A stretch of DNA of 27,092 nt from CAYLLT01 sp964591605 (GTDB taxonomy: Bacteria > Planctomycetota > Phycisphaerae > UBA1845 > PWPN01). Location: the NCBI GenBank assembly GCA_964591605.1, contig CAZQEN010000062.1, positions 1 through 27,092 on the forward strand, in the 5' to 3' direction. This document shows, piece by piece, positions 6,750 to 13,291 of this stretch. Made by a program: the position numbers and the translations under genes. A model generated the notes under the pieces. The model was given only the letters and a program-made list of their open reading frames with translations. It did not search any database and had not been told where the DNA came from. The number at the start of each line of letters is the position of its first letter. The first letter of the stretch is position 1.

Positions 6750-7763
6750 TCAACCGTTCATCGCGCGAATGATGCCCTGTGTGAACGATTCGGTCGTGCC
6801 GCGCCCGCCGATGTCGCGAGTGAGCACCTCGGGGTTCCCCTCGGCCAGCACGGCGTTGTACGCGTTCTTGATCTTCGTCGCCGCGGCCGTCTCGCCCAGG
6901 TGGTTGAGCATCATCACGCCGCTCATGATGCACGCCAGCGGGTTGGCGATCCCCTTGCGGGCAATGTCCGGGGCGGAGCCGTGGACGGCCTCGAAGACGG
7001 CACACTTGTCGCCGATGTTCGCCCCGGGCACGACGCCCAGCCCGCCCACCAGGCCCGCGGCCAGGTCGCTGATGATGTCGCCGTAGAGGTTCTCGAGCAG
7101 CAGCACGTCGAACTGCGACGGGTCGCGGACCATCTGCATGCAGCCGTTGTCGATGATGAGCTCGTTGTACTCGATCCGCCCCTTATAGCGCTCGGCCACG
7201 CGGCGGGCGCAGTGGATGAACAGCCCGTCCGACTTCTTCATGATGTTGGCCTTGTGGAAGACAGTCACCTTCTTGCGGTTGTGCGTCACCGCGTAGTTGA
7301 AGCCATATTCGGCAATCCGCGTGCAGGCCGGCTCGGTGGCGATCTTGAGGCTCTGGATCACGCCGGGCACGATCTCGTTCTCGATGCCCGAGTACAGCCC
7401 CTCGGTGTTCTCGCGAATGATGACCATCTCGACGTTGTCGAATCGCGTCTTGATCCCCGGCATGGTGCGAACGGGCCGCACGGCCGCATAGAGATTCAGC
7501 CGCTTGCGGAGCGTCACGTTGACGCTCGCGTGGCCGGTGCCGATCGGCGTGGTGACCGGCCCCTTGAGGGCGATGCCGTGGCCGTCGATGGCAGCCAGCG
7601 TGCGTTCCGGCAGCACGCTGCCGCAGAACTCCAGCGCCGTCGAGCCGGCCGGCAGGACCACCCACTCGATGTCGACCCCGGCCGCCTCGATCACCTGGCG
7701 CGTGGCCGTCGTGACTTCGGGCCCGATTCCATCCCCCGGCAGCAGACAGACGATATGTGCCAT
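6750..7763 (-). CDS. Isocitrate dehydrogenase, probably NAD-dependent
   Basis: A 337-residue member of the isocitrate/isopropylmalate dehydrogenase family that oxidatively decarboxylates isocitrate to 2-oxoglutarate in the TCA cycle. The sequence starts MAHIVCLLPGDGIGPEVT and contains RENTEGLYSGIE, VTVFHKANIMKKSDG, NLYGDIISDLAAGLVGGLG and AVHGSAPDIARKGIANP. The HGSAPDIA loop fits NAD rather than NADP use, and the short length fits the NAD-type group. I chose ATG 7763 (AAGGA eight bases upstream), not the frame extension to 8003, which runs through repeats and the promoter. Homoisocitrate or isopropylmalate dehydrogenase is less likely but not excluded. Confidence 0.9.
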   Translation of the reverse strand: MAHIVCLLPGDGIGPEVTTATRQVIEAAGVDIEWVVLPAGSTALEFCGSVLPERTLAAIDGHGIALKGPVTTPIGTGHASVNVTLRKRLNLYAAVRPVRTMPGIKTRFDNVEMVIIRENTEGLYSGIENEIVPGVIQSLKIATEPACTRIAEYGFNYAVTHNRKKVTVFHKANIMKKSDGLFIHCARRVAERYKGRIEYNELIIDNGCMQMVRDPSQFDVLLLENLYGDIISDLAAGLVGGLGVVPGANIGDKCAVFEAVHGSAPDIARKGIANPLACIMSGVMMLNHLGETAAATKIKNAYNAVLAEGNPEVLTRDIGGRGTTESFTQGIIRAMNG

Positions 7764-7811
7764 TCCGCGAATCCTTGCCAGCGCGACATTGTGTTTCCCA
7801 ATCGGTCCGCG

Positions 7812-7839
7812 ATTATAACGGTCGCGGCGGGGCGGGCAA
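7812..7839 (-). promoter_or_regulatory. Promoter of the isocitrate dehydrogenase gene
   Basis: On the minus strand a perfect TATAAT (complement at 7812-7817) follows TTGCCC (7834-7839) with a 16-base spacer. The predicted start leaves a leader of about 40 bases before ATG 7763. Confidence 0.6.
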
Positions 7840-7876
7840 TTCACCCGGCCACAGCCATCCTGGCTGTGAGGTGTGG

Positions 7877-7944
7877 CCCCGGCGTCTCGCCGGTGGGTGT
7901 GGCACCGGCGTCTCGCCGGTGCAGCACAGGCGGGACGCCTGTGC
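7877..7944. repeat. Three adjacent short palindromes
   Basis: CCCCGGCG/CGCCGGTG (7877-7895, one mismatch), GCACCGGCG/CGCCGGTGC (7902-7922, loop TCT) and GCACAGGCG/CGCCTGTGC (7924-7944, loop GGA). They lie between the divergent isocitrate dehydrogenase and MBOAT genes. The third belongs to the same CACAGGCG family as 12164-12182 inside the anti-sigma gene and 21341-21361. Confidence 0.8.
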
Positions 7945-7983
7945 CACACACAAGCGGGTGATCCGTCACACGATGGAGATGGT

Positions 7984-9408
7984 TTGATCCTATCCGCTCT
8001 CACCTGGGACTGGCGCTGGGATGGATTCCTCCATCTGCTGCAGGATGGGCACGACCTTCCGCGCGGGCCGCTGGGCCTGCTGCTCTATCTGCCCCTGGCA
8101 GTTCTCTTCTGGATCGTCCCCCCGCACCGCCGCGTGAACTACCTGACGGCCAGCAGCCTGGCGCTGCTGCTGGTGACGCTCGGGCCCGGCTACACAGCGA
8201 TGCTGCTGCTGCTCGCGCTGCTGGGCCTGGTGCTCGTGCGAAGCTGCGGACGGCCGGGTCGGATCGCGCCGGGCATACTGCTCTGCGCGGTCGTGTACGC
8301 CGGATTCATCGCCTTCCCGCAGCCCCCGTTCATCCCGCCGATCCGGACGCCGACGCTGCGCGAGCCGCTGTACTTCTATCTCCACTGGGCCGGGATCGGC
8401 TACGTCTTTCTCAAGACCGTGCACGTGCTGGTGGACACGGCGCAGCACAAGATGACCGCCCCGCCGCTCCGCGAGTTTCTGGCGTATCTGCTGTTCGCAC
8501 CGACGGTGCGGATGGGGCCGATCTACCGGTATCCGGAGTTCGCTGAACAGCTCGCCAGTTTGGCAGGGCCTCCTCCCGCGCTGACCCCGCAGTTACCAGA
8601 CAGTAGGTCCCGTCTGCCGGACGGGACCTATGCCTGCGAGATGCCGGCCCATCGCAGGTCCCGCCCCGCAGGCGGGACCTGCCCGCAGGAGCTACACGAG
8701 CAACACCAGTTGACGGGAGATCGTGATTTCGGGGCGGCGGCGATCCGCATCGTCTTCGGCCTCGTGCGGCTGGGCGTCATGTCGGCGATGCTCAAGAACT
8801 TCCCGATCGACCGGCTCTTCGACGCCCCGTGGACCCTCCCGCCCTACCGCTTCGTCGGCTGCCTGTACGCGGCGCCGATGTCCATCTATCTCTGGATCAG
8901 CGGCTACGTCGACATCAGCATCGGCATGGGCCTGATCATGGGCTTTCGCGTGCCCGAGAACTTCCAATACCCGTGGAAAGCGGCCAGCCTGGCCGAGTTC
9001 TGGCGGCGCTGGCACATCACGCTCGGTTCCTGGCTGCGCGATTACCTCTACATCCCCCTCGGCGGCAACCGGCGGCATGTTTTTCTCAACTATTTCATCA
9101 CGTTCCTGTTCTGCGGCGTGTGGCACGGCCTGTATCTCTCGTATGCGCTGTGGGGCATGTCGCAGGGCGTCGGGCTGGCGGTCAACCGGATGTGGGCGCT
9201 GTACTGGAAGCGGCATCGGGAGGCTGGCAGCCGGCTCTATCAGCAATTGGCGCGTCTGAGGATCGTGAACTCGCCAGTGAACACACTCGCAGCCTGGCTG
9301 CTGACGTTCCACTATCAAATCCTGACCATCGCATGGTTCATGGACGAGGAGCATGCTGGACGTCGGGTGTTCCTTTGGCTGGCACAAATGCTCACGGGCA
9401 CGGGCTGA
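7984..9408 (+). CDS. MBOAT-family O-acyltransferase
   Basis: Membrane-bound O-acyltransferase of the AlgI/DltB type that moves an acyl group across the membrane onto an exported polymer. It has many hydrophobic helices, the motif FWRRWHITLGSWLRDYLYIP (H344) and the catalytic His in FCGVWHGLYLSYALWG (H381). I chose TTG 7984, preceded by GGAG five bases upstream; longer frames begin inside the palindromes at 7877-7944. Residues about 200-235 (PDSRSRLPDGTY...RRSRPAGGTCP) are encoded by two repeat palindromes at 8604-8682 and look like an in-frame insert in a loop. No partner such as AlgJ/AlgX is beside it, so the acceptor is unknown. Confidence 0.9.
   Translation: MILSALTWDWRWDGFLHLLQDGHDLPRGPLGLLLYLPLAVLFWIVPPHRRVNYLTASSLALLLVTLGPGYTAMLLLLALLGLVLVRSCGRPGRIAPGILLCAVVYAGFIAFPQPPFIPPIRTPTLREPLYFYLHWAGIGYVFLKTVHVLVDTAQHKMTAPPLREFLAYLLFAPTVRMGPIYRYPEFAEQLASLAGPPPALTPQLPDSRSRLPDGTYACEMPAHRRSRPAGGTCPQELHEQHQLTGDRDFGAAAIRIVFGLVRLGVMSAMLKNFPIDRLFDAPWTLPPYRFVGCLYAAPMSIYLWISGYVDISIGMGLIMGFRVPENFQYPWKAASLAEFWRRWHITLGSWLRDYLYIPLGGNRRHVFLNYFITFLFCGVWHGLYLSYALWGMSQGVGLAVNRMWALYWKRHREAGSRLYQQLARLRIVNSPVNTLAAWLLTFHYQILTIAWFMDEEHAGRRVFLWLAQMLTGTG
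8604..8682. repeat. Two TGCCG-loop palindromes inside the MBOAT gene
   Basis: First copy: 11-base perfect arms at 8604-8614 and 8620-8630 with loop TGCCG. Second: 12-base perfect arms at 8654-8665 and 8671-8682 with loop CCGCA. The core GGTCCCG...CGGGACC is shared with 5631-5655. Both are translated in the MBOAT frame without a stop. Confidence 0.88.
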
Positions 9409-9447
9409 ATCAACGTGTCGCGCGCAACAGCCCTTCGGGAGGCGTTT

Positions 9448-9573
9448 TGGAGTGCGGTGGCAACGACACCGCTTTGGCTCACTGCAGGAGGATCTATCGG
9501 AAAGGGTTTGAAAGCCACGGCGCCGCAGCGACTCGGCTGAAAGCCAAAGCGGTGTCGTTGCCACCGCACTCCA
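9448..9573. repeat. Perfect 32-bp inverted repeat
   Basis: Arms at 9448-9479 and 9542-9573 are exact complements (left arm begins TGGAGTGCGGTGGCAACGAC), separated by 62 bases. It fills the 177-bp space between two convergent genes, so it could form a strong bidirectional stem. The long, perfect arms look like a small non-coding mobile element as much as a terminator. Confidence 0.9.
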
Positions 9574-9585
9574 GGAGAGCAGGGC

Positions 9586-10728
9586 TCATCGCTGGGTAGC
9601 GGCGGACTGCGCCGGCTGGGTGGATGCGTCGGCGGCGCCGGGTTCGACGAGATCGGCGCGCAGACTCATCCGGAAAGTCTGGGCGATCTCGACGTTCTGC
9701 TGCTCCTGCTCGGTCTTGGCCTGCGGATTGGGCTTGATGGTCATGATGAGCTTCATGGTCTGCGTTCCGCGGACCTGGACGATTTCACCCGTCCGATAGT
9801 CGATGTACGCGTAGCCCTCCCCCCCGCTGGTGGACAGCTTGAGATCGAGCTGGCGCATGATCTCCGCCAGGGGACCCTGTTTGGGTGCCTGCGCGGCCGC
9901 GGCGGCATCGCCGGGCGCCGGAGTGGTCAGCTCGACGGTCTCCCGGGTCAGGATTTTCGCGCACGGACGGCCGCTGACCGTCTCCAGCGCCGCCAGCTCA
10001 TATTCGCCCTTGCCCTTCATCGCCAGATTGAGGAACGGCAGCTTGAAATCCCACGTGTGTTCCCACTTGTCGCCGATTTTGTAGGGGCCGGGCTTGCCGG
10101 GCACGATCCGGTAGAGCGACTGGATCTCCTGGCCCATGGCATTCTCGTCCATCATGGAACTCATCTGGTCGAGCATGCTCTTGGCCATCGCCTCCTGCTC
10201 GCCGTCGCCCAGGCTGGCCGCCATCTTCTTGAGGGCCAGCCCGAGCCCTTCGATCTTGATCGCCCGGCCGCTGGGAGCCACCGTGGTGGTGAACTTCGCC
10301 CCGTTCATCGCGTTGAAGATCTTGCTGACGAACTCGGTGACCCAGTCCATCTTCGCATTCGGGTCATACGTGCGCGAATCGTAGCGGATGGTGAGCCCGC
10401 CGATGGTCATCTTCATCACCAGGCCGTCGATCATCATCTCGAATTCGGCCGATCCGTCCTCGTTCACCTTCAGGCAGCGGGCGACGACGGTCTCCTCCAT
10501 CGTCTGCGACATTTTCTGCTCGGGCAGCGGGGCGGGCAGCCCGCACGTGCCGACGGTGCGCGAGACGATTCTCTGCGTGAACGTCTGGCCGGGCCGCCAC
10601 TTGAAGTTGAACTCGATCTGCGCCGGATGTGTGGCGGGCGCGGCCGGCGCGGCGGGCGCTTGAGCTACGGCCGGGCTGATCAAGCCGACGCACGCAATCA
10701 GTGAGCTGAGAATGGTGACGGGTCTCAT
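9586..10728 (-). CDS. Exported protein, DUF6263-like
   Basis: A 380-residue protein with a signal peptide (MRPVTILSSLIACVGLISPAV, cleavage likely after AVAQA) and an Ala/Pro linker. The mature part, FNFKWRPGQTFTQRIVSRT...MEETVVARCLKVNEDGSAEFEMMIDG, resembles DUF6263 proteins, which start with a strand reading KxGxxFxxR and are common in Planctomycetota; the function is unknown. The C-terminus is rich in Ala, Gln and Thr. I chose ATG 10728 with GGGAG five bases upstream. It is the last gene of the ECF sigma operon, 38 bases after the TPR-like gene, and is probably secreted or held at the cell surface. Confidence 0.85.
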   Translation of the reverse strand: MRPVTILSSLIACVGLISPAVAQAPAAPAAPATHPAQIEFNFKWRPGQTFTQRIVSRTVGTCGLPAPLPEQKMSQTMEETVVARCLKVNEDGSAEFEMMIDGLVMKMTIGGLTIRYDSRTYDPNAKMDWVTEFVSKIFNAMNGAKFTTTVAPSGRAIKIEGLGLALKKMAASLGDGEQEAMAKSMLDQMSSMMDENAMGQEIQSLYRIVPGKPGPYKIGDKWEHTWDFKLPFLNLAMKGKGEYELAALETVSGRPCAKILTRETVELTTPAPGDAAAAAQAPKQGPLAEIMRQLDLKLSTSGGEGYAYIDYRTGEIVQVRGTQTMKLIMTIKPNPQAKTEQEQQNVEIAQTFRMSLRADLVEPGAADASTQPAQSAATQR

Positions 10729-10766
10729 GTGTACTCCCATCAATGAAGATGCAGGCCGGCCTGGCT

Positions 10767-11711
10767 TCACTTCCCGCCAGCTTTCGGCGCCGCCGTCGGC
10801 GGACGGTTCGCGGCTTTCAGAATAATCGCGCTGCAGCGGTCCTGATGACGCCGCAGCAGTTGCTGTTCGGCGGCGGTGAGAGAGACGCAGTTGCCGTCGA
10901 TCTGGACGCTCAGATCGGAGCCCTCATGCTGCTGGATCTCGATCCGCACCTGCCGGCCGTTGGGCATCTTGAGCACCTGCTCGAGCCGCAGCTCCTGCGT
11001 CCGGGGCTCGGTATTCTCGCCGTCGGGGCCGGGCCCGATGCGACGCGGCATGTTCAGATGCCCCTCGATCTCGTCGATCAGGAACTTGAGATCGTCGAGG
11101 AGTTCGTCGAGATAGATCGCCTGGTTGGTAAGCTGCTGGGATGAACAGGGTTTCTCACCGGGCGCTTTCGCCGCGGTGCGAAAGGCCTCGGCGGCCTCGG
11201 CGAGGCGCTCGGCGGCCTGCTTCTGGATGGCCCGGGCGAGACGCCACGCGGAAGTGAATCGGCTGGTTGCGGGGTCTTGAGTAGCGGTCCGCAGTTGATC
11301 CAGCGCCGCGTCGGTGATGGGCCCCTTGAGCAGAAGTTCCTCAAGGCGGTTGCGGATGGCCTCCTGACGGCGCGGGTCCGGCGTCATCGCCGACTCATAC
11401 ACCCGCCGCGCCTCGGCCACACGCCCGAGGGCGGCCAGGCAGTCACCCAGCCCCAGCGTGGCGTAGCCGTCGGTGTCGAGGTCCGGATACGACTGCACCA
11501 GTGATTGAAACGCCACCAGCGCATCACTGTATTGACTGGCGTTATAAAGATCGGTGGCGTCGGCCAGCTTGTCCACGAACTCCATCTCCCGCTCGACCGG
11601 GTCCGGAGCGGTCTGAGCGTAGACGCCGTAGCCGGCAACGGCGATGAGCATGGCCGCGGCCGGCCGGGCGGCCGAAGTCATCAACGTGCAGATGCGTGGT
11701 GTGCGAGACAT
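10767..11711 (-). CDS. Exported TPR-like protein
   Basis: A 314-residue protein with an N-terminal signal or anchor (MLIAVAGYGVYAQTA, about residues 20-35). Residues 45-125 form two to three TPR-like helix pairs: DLYNASQYSDALVAFQSLVQSYPDLDTDGYATLGLGDCLAALGRVAEARRVYESA. Helices rich in Ala and Glu follow (150-215), then a charged C-terminal region. TPR repeats mediate protein contacts. It sits five bases after the anti-sigma stop, so it is coexpressed with the sigma factor and may be its target or part of its sensing chain. I do not recognise the C-terminal half. Confidence 0.82.
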   Translation of the reverse strand: MSRTPRICTLMTSAARPAAAMLIAVAGYGVYAQTAPDPVEREMEFVDKLADATDLYNASQYSDALVAFQSLVQSYPDLDTDGYATLGLGDCLAALGRVAEARRVYESAMTPDPRRQEAIRNRLEELLLKGPITDAALDQLRTATQDPATSRFTSAWRLARAIQKQAAERLAEAAEAFRTAAKAPGEKPCSSQQLTNQAIYLDELLDDLKFLIDEIEGHLNMPRRIGPGPDGENTEPRTQELRLEQVLKMPNGRQVRIEIQQHEGSDLSVQIDGNCVSLTAAEQQLLRRHQDRCSAIILKAANRPPTAAPKAGGK

Positions 11712-11716
11712 GCGCT

Positions 11717-12409
11717 TTACGCTCCCAAAGGCGACACGGCGGAGATGACAGCGGGGAGTTGCTGCACATTTCGACTCGAATCAGCGGGTACGAAATCCGC
11801 CCGCAGCGGTCGGCGGCCGGTGCGGAGCGGCAGTTCAGGTCGGGTTTGCGTGACCCGCTCGAGGGCGGCCGCCTGGGCCATCGCGGCGCCGGCGGCGGCG
11901 ATCGGACTGGGCTGAAGTGCGGCCATCACAAAGCTCGGGATCATGACCGGGTCGGGAGGGGTGGTGATCGAAGGGGAGGTTCTGATCACATCCGGCCGGC
12001 TGACGAACAACAGCGTGATGCAGGCGGCCAGCGCCCCGGCCCAGACAAGCGGGATCAGACGATGGTACTTCCCGTGAGAGACGGGGGCCTCGGTCCGGCG
12101 CGGGGTTAGCGGTGTGCCCGTTTTTGCTGCATTCCGGTGGAAGCCGCCTCCCTGGCCGTGCTCCACAGGCAAGACGCCTGTGCCACGCCCCTGATCGACT
12201 GCTTCGAGCACCGCGGCCACGACCCGATCCCGCAGATCCGCGGGCACGACCACCGATTCCCGGGCGGAAAGCCAGTCGTCCAGCCGCCCGAATTCGGCGT
12301 GGCATGCGGGGCATTGCCCCAGATGCGCCCGAATCCGGGCCGACCGGTCCGCGGGCAGTTCCCGGTCCCAATACGCATCGATGTCTCTGGCTACATCGCG
12401 ACAGTCCAT
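11717..12409 (-). CDS. Zinc-finger anti-sigma factor
   Basis: A 230-residue membrane protein. The N-terminus (MDCRDVARDIDAYWDRELPA...) carries the zf-HC2 zinc site with H33, C37 and C40 (HLGQCPAC), as in ZAS-type anti-sigma factors that hold an ECF sigma factor inactive. One transmembrane helix follows (LIPLVWAGALAACITLLFV), with an exported C-terminal part of unknown fold. ATG 12409 overlaps the end of the sigma gene by 19 bp, so the two are coupled. Between zinc domain and membrane helix the stretch GRGTGVLPVEHG is encoded by a palindromic repeat (12164-12182), an in-frame insert in the linker. Confidence 0.88.
   Translation of the reverse strand: MDCRDVARDIDAYWDRELPADRSARIRAHLGQCPACHAEFGRLDDWLSARESVVVPADLRDRVVAAVLEAVDQGRGTGVLPVEHGQGGGFHRNAAKTGTPLTPRRTEAPVSHGKYHRLIPLVWAGALAACITLLFVSRPDVIRTSPSITTPPDPVMIPSFVMAALQPSPIAAAGAAMAQAAALERVTQTRPELPLRTGRRPLRADFVPADSSRNVQQLPAVISAVSPLGA
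12164..12182. repeat. CACAGGC palindrome inside the anti-sigma gene
   Basis: CACAGGC (12164-12170) and GCCTGTG (12176-12182) flank loop AAGAC. The flanking GTGGC/GCCAC context is like that at 7924-7944. It encodes TGVLPVE in the minus frame. Confidence 0.7.
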
Positions 12410-12969
12410 GATCCCTTCTCCGGCAAGGGTTTTGCGGTCATCAATTCTCTGAGGCGGTGCCGGCCGCGGTGCAGATACGTCCGCACCGTGTTGACCGGCA
12501 CCTCCATGACACGGGCAATCTCGGCGTACGGCATCTCCTGGAAGTGAAACAGCACCAGGGCCGTCCGCTGCTGCGGATCGAGCCGATCGAGCCAGGCCTT
12601 CCATTCGGCCGAGCTGGGCACGTCCGTCGGCTCGTCCTCACGCTGCAACTGGTCCTGGATCAGCCGCGGGTACCGGGCCTTCTCCCGCTGCCGGGACCGG
12701 ACGTGGTTGATGGCGACGTTCGTCGCGATCTTGAGCAGCCAGTTCCGGAAGGGGTAATCCCGGCCGTATTGGTCGAGCCGGGTCAGGGCCCGCACGAAGG
12801 TGTCCTGCGTCAGGTCTTCCGCGTCGCTCGAATTGACCACGATTCGGCGGATCACGGCGTATACACTCGACAGGTGACGGTCGACCAACGCCCCATAAGC
12901 CTGCCGGTCTCCGCTTCCGGCGAGTTGAGCCAGTTCAGCATCTTCACGCGTGTCATGGCTCGAGGGCAC
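12391..12969 (-). CDS. ECF RNA polymerase sigma factor
   Basis: A 192-residue extracytoplasmic-function sigma-70. Region 2 spans residues about 22-95 (DAEDLTQDTFVRALTRLDQY, then YPFRNWLLKIATNVAINHVR). Region 4 spans about 125-178 (LDPQQRTALVLFHFQEMPYAEIARVMEVPVNTVRTYLHRGRHRLRE), a complete helix-turn-helix for the -35 box. The start is GTG 12969 with GGGAG six bases upstream. The next gene is its membrane anti-sigma factor, which fits an envelope signal. The two exported genes that follow are probable operon members. The palindrome and GAAACTT box upstream may serve autoregulation. Confidence 0.95.
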   Translation of the reverse strand: MPSSHDTREDAELAQLAGSGDRQAYGALVDRHLSSVYAVIRRIVVNSSDAEDLTQDTFVRALTRLDQYGRDYPFRNWLLKIATNVAINHVRSRQREKARYPRLIQDQLQREDEPTDVPSSAEWKAWLDRLDPQQRTALVLFHFQEMPYAEIARVMEVPVNTVRTYLHRGRHRLRELMTAKPLPEKGSWTVAM

Positions 12970-12984
12970 GTTCGGCTCCCGTGT

Positions 12985-12999
12985 CTGTCGTAACGACAG
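12985..12999. promoter_or_regulatory. Perfect palindrome before the sigma gene
   Basis: CTGTCGT-A-ACGACAG lies 16 bases before GTG 12969, just upstream of the ribosome site. It is a candidate operator. No regulator gene is nearby to match it. Confidence 0.4.
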
Positions 13000-13020
13000 T
13001 GGCGGCAGGGCGAAAGTTTC
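12991..13020 (-). promoter_or_regulatory. Possible ECF-type promoter of the sigma operon
   Basis: On the minus strand GAAACTT (13014-13020) resembles the -35 box of ECF promoters. After 17 bases comes TCGTTA (12991-12996), similar to the short -10 of that class. Self-activation is common for ECF operons. The match is modest. Confidence 0.35.
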
Positions 13021-13096
13021 ATCCTACCCGGCCGACGCGGTCTTGACCCCAGCTGAGCAGGGGAAGGCTCAACGCCGGCTGCGGCGTCGCCCCCGT

Positions 13097-13231
13097 AGGT
13101 CCTGCCTGCCGGGCAGGACCTTGGGTACGTCCTGCCTGCCGGGCAGGACCTCGGCTACGTCCTGCCTGCCGGGCAGGACCTCGGCCGAGCGCACATACGC
13201 ACCCCTCGCAGATCCGGCCCGGCAGGCCGGA
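13097..13231. repeat. 30-bp tandem palindromes, TGCCG-loop family
   Basis: Three tandem 30-bp units start at 13099, 13129 and 13159, each with GTCCTGCC-TGCCG-GGCAGGAC. The first extends to 10-base arms (13097-13121). A related inverted copy, TCCGGCC-CGGCA-GGCCGGA, lies at 13213-13231. Together they fill the 322-bp space (12970-13291) between the retron reverse transcriptase stop and the sigma gene. Both neighbours are read in the same direction, so the stems may stop read-through. Confidence 0.9.
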
Positions 13232-13291
13232 CCTACTCGATGGACGGGAGCACCCCATGGGAGCTTGGGCTCAGAGGGGGGAGGGGGAGGC

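Noticed and set aside
7873..7983. N-terminal extension of the MBOAT gene
   Set aside because: It is encoded by the three palindromes and lies before a good ribosome site and TTG 7984.
7764..8003. N-terminal extension of the isocitrate dehydrogenase
   Set aside because: It runs through the TATAAT promoter and repeats. The family start is MAHIVCLLPGDGIGPE at 7763.
13099..13188. CRISPR array
   Set aside because: The 30-bp units follow each other directly without spacers, and there are no cas genes. They are tandem palindromes.
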